Shown one piece after another: positions 53,222 through 62,401 of a stretch of DNA of 64,000 bases; the first letter of the stretch is position 1, and every line of letters starts with the position of its first letter. The position numbers and the translations under genes were made by a program. The notes under the pieces are model-generated. The model saw only the letters and a list, made by a program, of their open reading frames with translations, had not been told where the DNA came from and made no database searches. Location: contig NZ_CP074372.1 of the NCBI RefSeq assembly GCF_018362995.1, forward strand, positions 2,108,001-2,172,000. Reading direction: 5' to 3'. The stretch is from Chryseobacterium indologenes. GTDB taxonomy: Bacteria; Bacteroidota; Bacteroidia; Flavobacteriales; Weeksellaceae.

Positions 53222-54460
53222 TTAATTTCTCCAAAATAAATTCCCGTCATTCATCAGGGCTTTTATTTCAGACATTCTGGAAACTGCTTCTGCGGAACAT
53301 GAAGCGTCCGTAAGAACAATGGCTGCCTCATCACCAGCTTTAGGCCATTGCTGTTTCCCTTTTTCATCCAGGGGAAGAATACTTTGAGTCGCAAACTGTA
53401 AAGCTCTTGACAAGGCATATTCTGTAGCATAACCATATAACTCGGCAATCAGATTGGCTTTCTGCAGCATACTTCCTGAACCGAAAGTACTCCAATAGTC
53501 CTGTACATTATCATTTCCGATCAACACATTCACCCCATATTTTTTCAAAGTTGGAATAGGCATTACTGTTCCTTTAAAAGGTACGGAAGAAGCAATTCCT
53601 ACTTTTCCGGCAGCCAGTCTTTCTGAAATTTGCTCTGTTTCTTTGGGTGAAAGATGTGCTAAGGCAAATGCATGGCTTATAAATGTTTTTCCCTGTAGCG
53701 ATGGGTTTTCAATTGCTTTATCAATCAGGTAATTGATTGTTTTCATTCCGGATTCTCCTGCTTCATGCAGGTGAATATCAATTCCTTTATTATGATCTAA
53801 AGCCAGCTGAACAGTAAAATCCATCACTTTTTCAATGCTTCCGTCAATACTTAATGGATCCAGTCCACCGATAAATCCTACACTTTTCAATTGGGCTGCT
53901 TCTTTCATCAACGAAGCAGATTCTGTATAGTAAACTCCATGCTGCGGGAAGGCCACCAGTTCAGCTTTGAAGGAATCTTTTTTATTTTCAAGGGCCTGCT
54001 CAAGGTGTTCCAGAGATTTCAGTCCTGAGGTAGGATCAATATTGAAATGGGTTCTTACGAAGTGAGTTCCATAATGCTGCTGCAGGCTGATTAGCTGTTC
54101 TGCCCTGCTTATGGAAGTTTTCAACAGTTCAGGAATGATTTCCTGCTCATATGCAATCATATCTTTCACCGTTCTTCTTTTCGGAGAAAGCGCTTGCCAT
54201 GGAAGACCATATAATGTTTTATCCAGGTGAATGTGCATATCTCTGAATGCCGGAAGCATCAGATATCCTTTAGCATCAATCGCATGAGAAGCCGGATCGT
54301 TTGCTTTTACTGCTTTTATTTTTCCGTCCTCAATTTCAATACTGAAAAGGTCAGTTTTTGTGCCGGTTACCTCTTCATTTTCGTATTCAAAACCTGTTTC
54401 CAGGCGGACATTTTTAAGGGAATATTTTCCTTTTGCAGCTAATTGATAGGGAAATTGCAT
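53222..54460 (-). CDS. Amidohydrolase, cytosine-deaminase-like, without signal peptide
   Basis: 412 residues. Metal-dependent amidohydrolase: HIHLDKT (about 96-102) is the first metal pair, HLHEAGESG and SHAFALAHL provide further ligands, and the conserved aspartate is in GNDN. The N-terminus (MQFPYQLAAKGKYSLKNVRLETG) has no signal peptide, so it should act in the cytoplasm. The whole length is closely similar to the exported paralog at 55626-56960. Substrate unknown: cytosine deaminase, other cyclic amide or guanidine substrates are possible. An AraC-type gene lies between the two copies. Confidence 0.85.
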   Translation of the reverse strand: MQFPYQLAAKGKYSLKNVRLETGFEYENEEVTGTKTDLFSIEIEDGKIKAVKANDPASHAIDAKGYLMLPAFRDMHIHLDKTLYGLPWQALSPKRRTVKDMIAYEQEIIPELLKTSISRAEQLISLQQHYGTHFVRTHFNIDPTSGLKSLEHLEQALENKKDSFKAELVAFPQHGVYYTESASLMKEAAQLKSVGFIGGLDPLSIDGSIEKVMDFTVQLALDHNKGIDIHLHEAGESGMKTINYLIDKAIENPSLQGKTFISHAFALAHLSPKETEQISERLAAGKVGIASSVPFKGTVMPIPTLKKYGVNVLIGNDNVQDYWSTFGSGSMLQKANLIAELYGYATEYALSRALQFATQSILPLDEKGKQQWPKAGDEAAIVLTDASCSAEAVSRMSEIKALMNDGNLFWRN

Positions 54461-54539
54461 GATTTAAATTTTAACAATACAAAATTAGCCCGACTTCATG
54501 TTAAAACCGGTGTATCAATTATGTCTTGTTTTGTACAGA

Positions 54540-55385
54540 TTATTCTTTGAATTGGGAAGGTGTCATTCCCGTCTGTGCTTTAAAGAATTTGGAAAAGCTT
54601 GCATGATCATAGAAACCAAGATCATATACAATATCTTTTACTGACATTTCAGAAACTTTTAAAAGCCTTTTCGCTTCCAGTAAAATACGGTCCTGAATAA
54701 GAGATGAAGCCGAAGCATTGAGGTTTTTCTTGCAGACAATATTCAGATAGTTGGCAGAAATATTCAGTTTATCTGCATAAAAAGAAACCGATCTTTCTGT
54801 TTTGAAATGCTCATCTATAAGATGGAGAAACTTTGAAATAATGGGGTTTGAATTATAGACTTCAAAATCTTTAAAAGCTCCTTCCACAGATTTGCTTACC
54901 AGCAGACCGATGAGTTCACTTCTTTTTTGAATGAGTTCCCAGAATACTTTTTCGGAGGTCAGCTCTTTCCTGATTTCCTGGAATTCATAAAGAAATGTGG
55001 CAAAAACATCCGGAGAAAGATTGATAACCGGATGATTCTGATAATAAGAGGCTGAGAACCTTAATGACGGCAGAAAACTTTCAAACCAGTCGCGGCTGAT
55101 CATCAGCTGATAACCGATGGTTTCCTTTTCAATCACCCATTGATGCACCTGATCCGGAAAAACAAGATGAATCTGATGGTCTTTCACCTGATATTCCGTA
55201 AAATCTATGGTATGTGAGCCAACTCCGTGCTCAAAAAGATTGATGATAAAAAAATCATGCTTATGGGGATCATCAATGGAACGTGCCCCGTAAAGTTCAT
55301 TAAACAGCAGGTTACAGCCACTCAGCTGATTCTCGCTAAATTCCTGAATTCCTAAGATTGGAAAATGATCCGTATGATAGCCCAC
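54540..55385 (-). CDS. AraC-family regulator between the amidohydrolase paralogs
   Basis: 281 residues. It starts with GTG at 55385 (VGYHTDHFPIL); no ATG gives a full N-terminal domain. An N-terminal cupin-like sensory domain (PHKHDFFIINLFEHG) precedes a double helix-turn-helix (RSVSFYADKLNISANYLN, SVKDIVYDLGFYDHASFSKFF), ending GMTPSQFK. It is on the same strand as both amidohydrolases, 79 bp before the cytosolic one. Likely controls one or both; this is inferred from position. Confidence 0.85.
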   Translation of the reverse strand: MGYHTDHFPILGIQEFSENQLSGCNLLFNELYGARSIDDPHKHDFFIINLFEHGVGSHTIDFTEYQVKDHQIHLVFPDQVHQWVIEKETIGYQLMISRDWFESFLPSLRFSASYYQNHPVINLSPDVFATFLYEFQEIRKELTSEKVFWELIQKRSELIGLLVSKSVEGAFKDFEVYNSNPIISKFLHLIDEHFKTERSVSFYADKLNISANYLNIVCKKNLNASASSLIQDRILLEAKRLLKVSEMSVKDIVYDLGFYDHASFSKFFKAQTGMTPSQFKE

Positions 55386-55625
55386 TCTGCCTGATTTTCT
55401 CCTAAAATTACTAAAATTTGTGAGAAAAAACTAAAATAACCACAAAAGGGACAAAAGCTTTACCTACACCACTTCTACTTCAGTTTCTCTCTGCATTCAG
55501 TGGCTGTTTCTGAAAAATTTCAATAAATTTCCAGGCTTTCCTGTAAAACGTTTATACCCTTTGTGGTTTAAAAAAAACACAACTAAATTATATATATAAA
55601 TTTGTAAACAATTATATCGTTGGGC

Positions 55626-56960
55626 CTAAAAGACAACATTTCCATCATGCACCAATGATTCCACTTCTGAAATTCTTGATACGGCTTCTGCTGAACAGCT
55701 TGCATTGATGAGTACAAAGTCTGCCTTATCTCCGGATTTTGGCCATTGCTGAGTTCCTTTATCATCCAGCGGAAGAATATTTCCTGTTGCCAGTTTTAAG
55801 CTTCTTGACAATAAAAATTCTGTTGAATATCCGTACAATTGTGCCATTAAATTGGCTTTCTGAAGTACACTTCCTGTTCCGAAAGTATTCCAGTGATCTA
55901 TGATACTGTCATTTCCTGTAAGAACGGTTACATTATGTTTGTACAGCGTTGGTATTGGCATGATCAACCTTCCGAAAGGGATTGTAGAAACAATTCCGAT
56001 TTTGGCTTCTGCTAATTTTTCGGCGATTTCTTCCTGTTTCGCAGCTTCTAATTTAGCCAGAATAAAACAGTGGCTTAAGTATGTTTTTCCTTTCAGAGAA
56101 GGATTTTCATTTACTTTTTTAATAAGATATTCAACGGTCTTTAATCCGGAATCTCCGGTTTCATGCAGATGAATATCTATTCCTTTTTTATTATCCAAAG
56201 CGAGCTGAACAGTAAAATCCACCACTTTTTCAATATCACCGTCTACGTTGAACGGATCTACTCCACCAATGAAATCAATATCCATCTTCGCTGCCTCTTT
56301 CAGATAAGGTACGGAATCTGTATAGAAAACGCCATGCTGCGGGAATGCTACCAGCTCGGCTCCGAAACTTTTCTTTTTATTTTCTAAAGCTTTCTGCAGA
56401 TTTTTTAATGACTGAAGTTTTGAAGTGGGCTCAATATTCACATGGCTTCTCGCGTAGGAAGTTCCCTTTGACTGTAATAATTCGATCAGTTTCTCCGCTT
56501 TGAAGGTTGAATTCTTCAGCATATCTGGAAGCATTTTCTGCTCCAGCTCTATCATTCCTTTGATTCCTCCGGTTCTTTTTCTAACGGCTTGCCATTGATC
56601 TCCATAAAAAGTTTTATCCAGATGAATGTGCATATCTTTGAACGCAGGAAGCATCAATAATCCTTTTCCATCTACCGCTTTAGCATTAGGCTGATTCGGA
56701 GCAATCTTTGCAATTTTTCCGTTTTCAAATTCCACATAAAACAGATCTGTTTTGGTAGAAACCACTTCCCCATCCTGGTATTCAAACCCTGTTTCCAGAC
56801 GAACATTTTTAAGACTCATTTTTCCTTTTGTCAAGCTATTATTTTCATCCATAAAAGGTGATGCAGTCATGATATTAGGTATAAAAGTTAATCCCGCTAC
56901 AGCCAAAGCTGAATTCCGGATAAAATCTTTGCGGGACATATTATTGTCTGAGGTCTTCAT
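55626..56960 (-). CDS. Amidohydrolase, cytosine-deaminase-like, exported paralog
   Basis: 444 residues from the ATG at 56960. The same metal-site motifs as its paralog (HIHLDKT, HLHETGDSG, SHCF, GNDS). It differs by an N-terminal extension, SRKDFIRNSALAVAGLTF, that looks like a Tat-type signal with RK in place of the twin RR. Export is therefore likely but not certain. It keeps the ELVAFPQHGV and GTGSVLQKANL blocks of the paralog. The pair probably acts on the same substrate class inside and outside the cytoplasm. Confidence 0.83.
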   Translation of the reverse strand: MKTSDNNMSRKDFIRNSALAVAGLTFIPNIMTASPFMDENNSLTKGKMSLKNVRLETGFEYQDGEVVSTKTDLFYVEFENGKIAKIAPNQPNAKAVDGKGLLMLPAFKDMHIHLDKTFYGDQWQAVRKRTGGIKGMIELEQKMLPDMLKNSTFKAEKLIELLQSKGTSYARSHVNIEPTSKLQSLKNLQKALENKKKSFGAELVAFPQHGVFYTDSVPYLKEAAKMDIDFIGGVDPFNVDGDIEKVVDFTVQLALDNKKGIDIHLHETGDSGLKTVEYLIKKVNENPSLKGKTYLSHCFILAKLEAAKQEEIAEKLAEAKIGIVSTIPFGRLIMPIPTLYKHNVTVLTGNDSIIDHWNTFGTGSVLQKANLMAQLYGYSTEFLLSRSLKLATGNILPLDDKGTQQWPKSGDKADFVLINASCSAEAVSRISEVESLVHDGNVVF

Positions 56961-57119
56961 TTCCAATCTATTTATGACAAAATTAAAAAGAAGTCTGCTG
57001 AACGAGGTGTACGGTTTATTACAAGATCTGTATGATTTATACTTTGTTTTGATTGTGTATTAAAATCCTCGGTTATCTTTTCTTTACTACAATAAGTAAG
57101 ACATCCATCACAATTGTCT

Positions 57120-57185
57120 TTCCGTAGAAATCTATTTATGCTGCTTACTCTGTTGAGACTCCTACGGAGTGACAAACTTTGCGGA
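57120..57185. repeat. Direct repeat, copy 1 (TTCCGTAG...CTCCTACGGAG)
   Basis: Begins TTCCGTAGAAATCTA and includes GTTGAGACTCCTACGGAG and TGACAA. It matches copy 2 at 57246-57315 with a few substitutions and indels. The region 56961-57375 has no supportable gene. Confidence 0.6.
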
Positions 57186-57245
57186 TATTTTTAGACGTAA
57201 AAAATTACTTATGATTTATACAAAATATTTACAGTATTCTTGGCA

Positions 57246-57315
57246 TTCCGTAGCAATCTAAATTATGCAGTTTTACGTCGTTGAAACTCCTACAGAGTGA
57301 CAAGGATTGTGGATA
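57246..57315. repeat. Direct repeat, copy 2 (TTCCGTAG...CTCCTACAGAG)
   Basis: Begins TTCCGTAGCAATCTA and includes GTTGAAACTCCTACAGAG and TGACAA, followed by GGAT as in copy 1. About 126 bp from copy 1. Confidence 0.6.
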
Positions 57316-57375
57316 AATTTGATTACGTAGAGTTTTTTTATTGATCTGCAAACACCGAATTCAAATCATTCTGCA

Positions 57376-57401
57376 TAAAAAAACCGGATCTAAAATCCGG
57401 T
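57376..57401 (-). terminator. Terminator after hemL
   Basis: Minus strand: ACCGGAT / ATCCGGT arms around a 5-nt loop, followed by seven T. Confidence 0.85.
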
Positions 57402-57408
57402 CTCATTA

Positions 57409-58698
57409 TTATTTATTGGAATATTCAAATTTTCTTACTGCTTCCAGTGTCATATCAATTTCTTTATCCTTAATGGCATCACTGATGAAGTACGTTTCGT
57501 ATCCACTTGGTGGTAAATACACTCCATTCTGAAGCATCTGGTGGAAGAAGTTATTGAACAATGAATGATTAGCTTCCTGAGCTTCATCAAAGTTGGAAAC
57601 TCTGTTGATATGGAAGAAAACAGACATCATAGAACCTTTTCTGTTGATTTTATGAGCAATTCCTTTTTCGTTTAAAATTTTTCCGATTTCAAAATCCAAT
57701 GTTTCTGTCGTCTTATGCAATCTGTTGAAAAATTCAGGATCGTTTTTAATAAGCTGAAGTGTTTTTAATCCCGCTCTCATCGCTAAAGGATTTCCACTTA
57801 ATGTTCCTGCCTGGTAAACACCGCCTTTTGGAGCCAGGTGATCCATAATTTCGTTTCTTCCTGCGAAAGCTCCTACCGGAAGTCCTCCACCGATTACTTT
57901 TCCGTAAGTTACTAAGTCTGCTTTTACATTGAAAAGTTCCTGAGCTCCTCCGAAAGCCAATCTGAAACCGGTCATTACCTCATCAAAGATTAATAAAGCT
58001 CCGTTTTCATCACAGATCTTTCTCAGGTTTTGTAAGAAGTTATTTTCCGGCAGTACACATCCCATATTTCCTGCAACCGGCTCTATAATTACCGCTGCAA
58101 TTTCTCCCTGATTGTGACGGAAAAGATCTTCTACCTGTTCAAAATCGTTATAACGTGCTAATAAAGTATCTTTCGCTGTACCTGCTGTTACTCCCGGAGA
58201 ATTTGGATTTCCAAAGGTAGCAGCACCGCTTCCCGCTTTGATCAGGAATGAATCTGAATGTCCGTGATAACAGCCTTCAAATTTTACAATTTTATCTCTT
58301 CCTGTATAACCTCTTGCCAGTCTTATGGCACTCATACATGCTTCTGTTCCTGAAGAAACCATTCTGATCTGGTCAATATTCGGGACGTTATCAATAATAA
58401 ATTTTGCAATTTCTGTTTCCAGTTCTGTAGGTGCTCCAAAAGAGAATCCTTTCTCTGCCTGAATCTTCAGTTCTTCCAGTACTTCAGGATGTGTATGTCC
58501 CAAAATGGCTGGCCCCCATGAATTGATATAATCAATGTAAGTATTGTCATCTGCATCGGTAAGGTAAGCCCCTTTTGCCGATTTCATAAAAACAGGAACA
58601 CCTCCTACGGATTTGAATGCTCTTACCGGAGAGTTTACTCCTCCCGGAATGTATTTGTAGGCTTCATCAAACAAAGCCGAACTTCTTTGATACTTCAT
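57409..58698 (-). CDS. hemL: Glutamate-1-semialdehyde 2,1-aminomutase
   Basis: 429 residues, full length. Class III aminotransferase-fold PLP enzyme with the PLP lysine K267 in [17 protein letters not shown]. Other hallmarks are [31 protein letters not shown] and [10 protein letters not shown]. It converts glutamate-1-semialdehyde to 5-aminolevulinate, the first committed step of the C5 heme route. Single gene with strong terminator. The 58699-58771 gap before it contains a GTTG/CAAC-rich quasi-palindromic stretch. Confidence 0.96.
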   Translation of the reverse strand: MKYQRSSALFDEAYKYIPGGVNSPVRAFKSVGGVPVFMKSAKGAYLTDADDNTYIDYINSWGPAILGHTHPEVLEELKIQAEKGFSFGAPTELETEIAKFIIDNVPNIDQIRMVSSGTEACMSAIRLARGYTGRDKIVKFEGCYHGHSDSFLIKAGSGAATFGNPNSPGVTAGTAKDTLLARYNDFEQVEDLFRHNQGEIAAVIIEPVAGNMGCVLPENNFLQNLRKICDENGALLIFDEVMTGFRLAFGGAQELFNVKADLVTYGKVIGGGLPVGAFAGRNEIMDHLAPKGGVYQAGTLSGNPLAMRAGLKTLQLIKNDPEFFNRLHKTTETLDFEIGKILNEKGIAHKINRKGSMMSVFFHINRVSNFDEAQEANHSLFNNFFHQMLQNGVYLPPSGYETYFISDAIKDKEIDMTLEAVRKFEYSNK

Positions 58699-58704
58699 AT
58701 ATAC

Positions 58705-58760
58705 TTAGTTGCTGTTGGCAGTTGCCGGTTGGCATTTAACTGTCAACGGTAAACTCTCAA
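58705..58760. repeat. GTTG/CAAC quasi-palindromic stretch
   Basis: Reads TTGCTGTTGGCAGTTGCC then, 20 bp on, ACTGTCAACGGTAAACTCTC, so GTTG words are mirrored by CAAC words. It lies between hemL and the glucosaminidase gene. Possibly a dispersed element. Confidence 0.3.
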
Positions 58761-58771
58761 CAAAAAATTAA

Positions 58772-59830
58772 TTAGTTTCGTGGTTTTTTGTCTATTAAAT
58801 AAATCAGCTGTCCTGCAGAGGGCTGCTGCCCTTCATCCATTCTGTTTTTAGCATACAGTTTATTTAATTTGATTCCGAATTTCTGGGCGATATCATGCAT
58901 ATCTTCTCCGGATTCTGCTTTATAGGTAGCTGTATTTCCTGTAGAATTTTTTGATTCAAGAAAAACAATATCATTTTTCTTTAAGGTTTCACCTTCCAGT
59001 TCATTCCACTTTATCAGTCTGCTTTCGCTGACTTTGAATTTATTGGCGATGAATTTCACATCAGTATCTTCAGGAATTACAATATACTTCAGACCGTCAT
59101 TCGGGTGGCTTTTGATAAGAATGGAATTAAGAATTTCAGCTTTCGTTTTGATTCTTTCCACTCTTTTTTGCTGTTGTGCGTAAGAAGTCTGTTTGTAAGG
59201 AACTTCTACGGTAACCGGGTCTTTAGCTTTTTTAACAGCTTTTGAAGGGTCCAGCTGTGCCATGAAAGTTCTGTCGTCTTTCAGATCCGGATACATTTTA
59301 AGTACGGCATACAATACCTCATTAGAACTGGTATTGTCGAATTCATAGAGCTTGTACTTTTCAATTTTAGTGATAAGAATTGAAGCGTAACGTGGGTTGG
59401 TAGCATAGCCTGCTTTTTTTAAACCTGTTGCCCATGCTCTGTAATCTCTCATATCCAGTTTGAAAAGGTTTGCGTAATATTTTCTTGTGGATAAAAATAT
59501 AGAATGGTCTTCATAAGACTGTCTTGGATCATCATACACGCGGAAGCATTCATTAGGTGCATCATCGGTATGTTTCATCGTTCTACCGGTCCAGTCTTCT
59601 TTACATTTTATACCGAAGTGGTTTTTACCTTCCTGTGCTAATCTGCTTTGCCCTCCTCCGGTTTCTAACAACCCTTGTGCAAGCGTAATAGAAGCCGGAA
59701 TTTTATATTTTTCCATTTCTTCTACGGCATATTTAGCAAACTTCTGAATATACTGATCTTCGGTTGCCCAGGTCTGGGCAGAAAATTTTGATAAAACTAA
59801 AAGGCTTATGGATAGGAAAAGTCTTTTCAT
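58772..59830 (-). CDS. Glucosaminidase (GH73) with LysM domains
   Basis: 352 residues. Signal peptide to about 18 (FSA-QT). The GH73 domain (about 25-165) has PASITLAQGLLETGGGQSRL with catalytic E57 in the LETGGGQS block, then NHFGIKC and the RAWATGLKKAGYATNPRYA block. Two LysM modules follow (about 250-300 and 305-350). It cuts glycan strands in peptidoglycan, probably in cell separation or remodelling. Single gene. Confidence 0.9.
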   Translation of the reverse strand: MKRLFLSISLLVLSKFSAQTWATEDQYIQKFAKYAVEEMEKYKIPASITLAQGLLETGGGQSRLAQEGKNHFGIKCKEDWTGRTMKHTDDAPNECFRVYDDPRQSYEDHSIFLSTRKYYANLFKLDMRDYRAWATGLKKAGYATNPRYASILITKIEKYKLYEFDNTSSNEVLYAVLKMYPDLKDDRTFMAQLDPSKAVKKAKDPVTVEVPYKQTSYAQQQKRVERIKTKAEILNSILIKSHPNDGLKYIVIPEDTDVKFIANKFKVSESRLIKWNELEGETLKKNDIVFLESKNSTGNTATYKAESGEDMHDIAQKFGIKLNKLYAKNRMDEGQQPSAGQLIYLIDKKPRN

Positions 59831-59895
59831 CTTATATTTTTTATTGTTTTAAAATGAAAGATGGAACACTAAGTGTTTCATGTTTTTCAATTTAC

Positions 59896-60804
59896 TTATA
59901 TAATTAAATTTCTATTCTGTTTTTCTAAAAGCAGATTAGCGCCCTCAATTCCCTGTAATCCACCAGTATGAAAGCATAAAATCCTGCTGTTTTCAGGAAA
60001 ATAATCATCTTCAATCAGTTCAAAAACTTTCTCCATCATTTTTCCTGTATATATCGGTTCTAAAGGAATACCATATTTCTCTTTGAAATCATTGATAAAA
60101 CGGATGTTTTCATCATTTATTTTACCGTAACCTCCAAAACATGAATCTATTAGATTAAAATTCTGTCTCAAAGTTAATTCAAAAATTTTATTTTCAAGTG
60201 AAGTATCATTAACTACGTTAAATCCTATAACTTTCTGATTGTCTTCACTAAATTTTGAAATTCCTGCAATGGTTCCTCCGGTTCCAACTGCGGTGCAAAG
60301 ATAGTCAAAATCTTTTGTTTGTTCATTGAGCATCATTTTCACCCCTTCCACAGCTTCTTCATTGGTGCCTCCTTCAGGTACTATTAAAGCCTCGGGAAAC
60401 TCCTGATGAAGGAATTCTGTCAGTTTTTCTTTATGACGGTATTCTTCACGGGTGACAAATTTCAGGTTCATGCCATTTCTTTTCGCAAAAAGTAAAGTAG
60501 GATTATCCCGCCATTTATGCTGCAGTTCTTCCCCTCTTATGATTCCCAACGTAGGAATATCTGCTAAATTTCCAACTGCAGAAACCGCAGCGATATGATT
60601 GGAAAAGGCTCCCCCAAAAGTAATAATATAAGGTTTATCCGGATTTTTTTCCAGATAATGGTTCACGTTGTAAAACAGTTTCCAGTATTTATTGCCTGAA
60701 ATCAGCGGATGAATCTGGTCTTCCCTTTTAATGAAAAGTTTTACATTTTTATGAATGGGAATTTCCTGAATGGAAACAGGTTCTGTGGGAAGTTGTAATA
60801 GCAT
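59896..60804 (-). CDS. D-cysteine desulfhydrase / ACC deaminase family PLP enzyme
   Basis: 302 residues, fold type II PLP enzyme. The lysine K39 in SGNKYWKL carries PLP, FGGAFSNHIAA binds substrate, and GTGGTIAG is the phosphate loop. Close to D-cysteine desulfhydrase and ACC deaminase; the two cannot be separated by sequence here. A -7 box TACTTTTG is at 60845-60838. Confidence 0.82.
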   Translation of the reverse strand: MLLQLPTEPVSIQEIPIHKNVKLFIKREDQIHPLISGNKYWKLFYNVNHYLEKNPDKPYIITFGGAFSNHIAAVSAVGNLADIPTLGIIRGEELQHKWRDNPTLLFAKRNGMNLKFVTREEYRHKEKLTEFLHQEFPEALIVPEGGTNEEAVEGVKMMLNEQTKDFDYLCTAVGTGGTIAGISKFSEDNQKVIGFNVVNDTSLENKIFELTLRQNFNLIDSCFGGYGKINDENIRFINDFKEKYGIPLEPIYTGKMMEKVFELIEDDYFPENSRILCFHTGGLQGIEGANLLLEKQNRNLII

Positions 60805-60910
60805 TTCAGTTTTTAGCGGCTCAAGGTTTATTCTTTACAAAAGTAGGAAAAGATTTAGTCTTCCCGGGATTTCTGGCTTTATTAGTAATTATGTTTAGAT
60901 CTTTCAATCT

Positions 60911-60975
60911 GAACCTCTCCACCTCGAACCCCAAATCCTGAATATTGAAACCCCAAATCCCGAAACTCGCCAATA
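60911..60975. repeat. CCCCAAAT/CCGAAAC array
   Basis: Words such as CGAACCCCAAATCC, GAAACCCCAAATCCCGAAAC repeat with small changes. Similar to those at 53.1 and 62.3 kb. Confidence 0.4.
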
Positions 60976-60978
60976 ACT

Positions 60979-61305
60979 CTACAGATATTTCCTGAAGTTC
61001 CAGAATTTTCTTTTTTGCAGATAGTTCAGGTTATTTTCATTCGTGTACGCTTCTCTTTCAAAGGAGATTCTTCTGTAAGCCAGATAACCGTCTTTGAGTT
61101 TGAAAACCCAATAATAATATTCAATAACATAGAAAATGTAGAAGAAAATGATAAGCATTTCCAGCTGTTGACGTAAATGGATTTTTTCGTGATTGATCAA
61201 TACATTATTTTCCTTATCTTCGGGTTTCCTAATGAAGATAAAGGGAAAGAGAGCAATGCCATTAATTTTTAATTTTTTTAAAGGCTTTTGGCATACAATT
61301 ATCAT
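60979..61305 (-). CDS. Small membrane protein with HEKIH motif
   Basis: 108 residues from the ATG at 61305; an ATG at 61338 would add 11. The motif NHEKIHLRQQLEML resembles an HExxH zinc site next to a membrane helix (IIFFYIFYVIEYYYWVF), as in M48/M56-like peptidases, but the domain is far shorter. A -7 box TATATTTG (61318-61311) lies 5 bp before the chosen ATG, suggesting a leaderless start. It diverges from the DUF5522 gene by 7 to 40 bp. Confidence 0.55.
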   Translation of the reverse strand: MIIVCQKPLKKLKINGIALFPFIFIRKPEDKENNVLINHEKIHLRQQLEMLIIFFYIFYVIEYYYWVFKLKDGYLAYRRISFEREAYTNENNLNYLQKRKFWNFRKYL

Positions 61306-61342
61306 AGTAACAAATATAAAAAGTTTTTTGACTAGCATTTAA

Positions 61343-61528
<186 letters not shown>

Positions 61529-61529
61529 A

Positions 61530-62057
61530 ATGAAAAAATATATTTTTATTTTGTTGGCATCTGCTACTTTAGGATTAACTTCTTGTAGCCCTTTTCAGGT
61601 ACGTTCAGATTATGCTGAAACCGCCAATTTCAATTCTTTCAAAACGTATAAAATAAGAATTGATGATCTAAAATTGAATGATATTGATAAAGACAGAGTC
61701 CTGAATGAACTTTCGAGACAGCTTCAGAGCAAAGGGCTTCAATCCGGAGAAAATCCAGATTTGATTATCAATGTAAAAGCTAACCATAAAAAGGTTACGG
61801 ATATCAATTCTTCTTCACCTTACGGAATGTGGGGATGGGGCGGACCATTCGGATGGGGCGTTGGAATGAGCAGAACGTGGACTTCAAATTACAATGAAGG
61901 TGCACTGATCGTAGACCTTATTGATGCAAAAACCAACAAATTGGTTTGGCAGGGTATCGGAAGCGGAATTTCTGTAGATTCTCCAAAAGCGAAACAGAGA
62001 CAGATTCCGGAAATCATGGCTGAGATTATGAAAAATTATCCGCCACAAAGAAAATAA
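61530..62057 (+). CDS. DUF4136 lipoprotein
   Basis: 175 residues from the ATG at 61530; an open ATG 21 bp upstream would overlap the DUF5522 gene. Lipoprotein signal with lipidated cysteine in GLTSC. A DUF4136 domain covers about 25-170 (NFNSFKTYKI, DLIINVKANHKKVTD, NEGALIVDLIDAKTNKLVWQG). A Gly/Trp-rich loop (YGMWGWGGPFGWGVGM) interrupts it. Envelope protein of unknown function. Confidence 0.88.
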   Translation: MKKYIFILLASATLGLTSCSPFQVRSDYAETANFNSFKTYKIRIDDLKLNDIDKDRVLNELSRQLQSKGLQSGENPDLIINVKANHKKVTDINSSSPYGMWGWGGPFGWGVGMSRTWTSNYNEGALIVDLIDAKTNKLVWQGIGSGISVDSPKAKQRQIPEIMAEIMKNYPPQRK

Positions 62058-62077
62058 ATTTAAGTCATCCATTATAT

Positions 62078-62105
62078 AAGCCAGTATTTTTTACTGGCTT
62101 TTTTT
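62078..62105 (+). terminator. Terminator after the DUF4136 gene
   Basis: Stem AAGCCAGTA / TACTGGCTT with a T-rich loop and seven T. Confidence 0.88.
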
Positions 62106-62182
62106 ATGGGAAATTATCCCGTTTTTCCACAGATAACAAAAATTTGCACAGATGATTTTTTAATATGGTCCTCAATTCTTTA

Positions 62183-62242
62183 AGTTTTGGCTAAAGCCAA
62201 TGGAAACTTTTTTATTTTAGCCCGGATCTATTGAATATAGAA
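62183..62242. repeat. GGCTAAAGCC palindrome repeat (copy B)
   Basis: TTGGCT-AA-AGCCAA (62187-62200), about 24 bp, then TTTAGCCCGGATCTATTGAA, matching the second half of copy A at 53061-53090. The 62108-62400 gap has no gene. Confidence 0.55.
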
Positions 62243-62254
62243 GTACCTAACACA

Positions 62255-62305
62255 AATACCGAAATCCCAAAACACGAAACCCGAATCACGAAACCCAAAC
62301 ATATT
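62255..62305. repeat. CCGAAAYCC array
   Basis: CCGAAATCCC, CACGAAACCCGAATC, ACGAAACCC repeat in tandem with small changes, just after copy B of the palindrome, as in copy A. Confidence 0.45.
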
Positions 62306-62401
62306 CATTCACAACTTCTTACATGCTATACATTTAAAATTAACGCTTACTTAATTTTTTATTCACAAAAATGTGTTATTCTTGCTTAAACTTAATATTA
62401 T

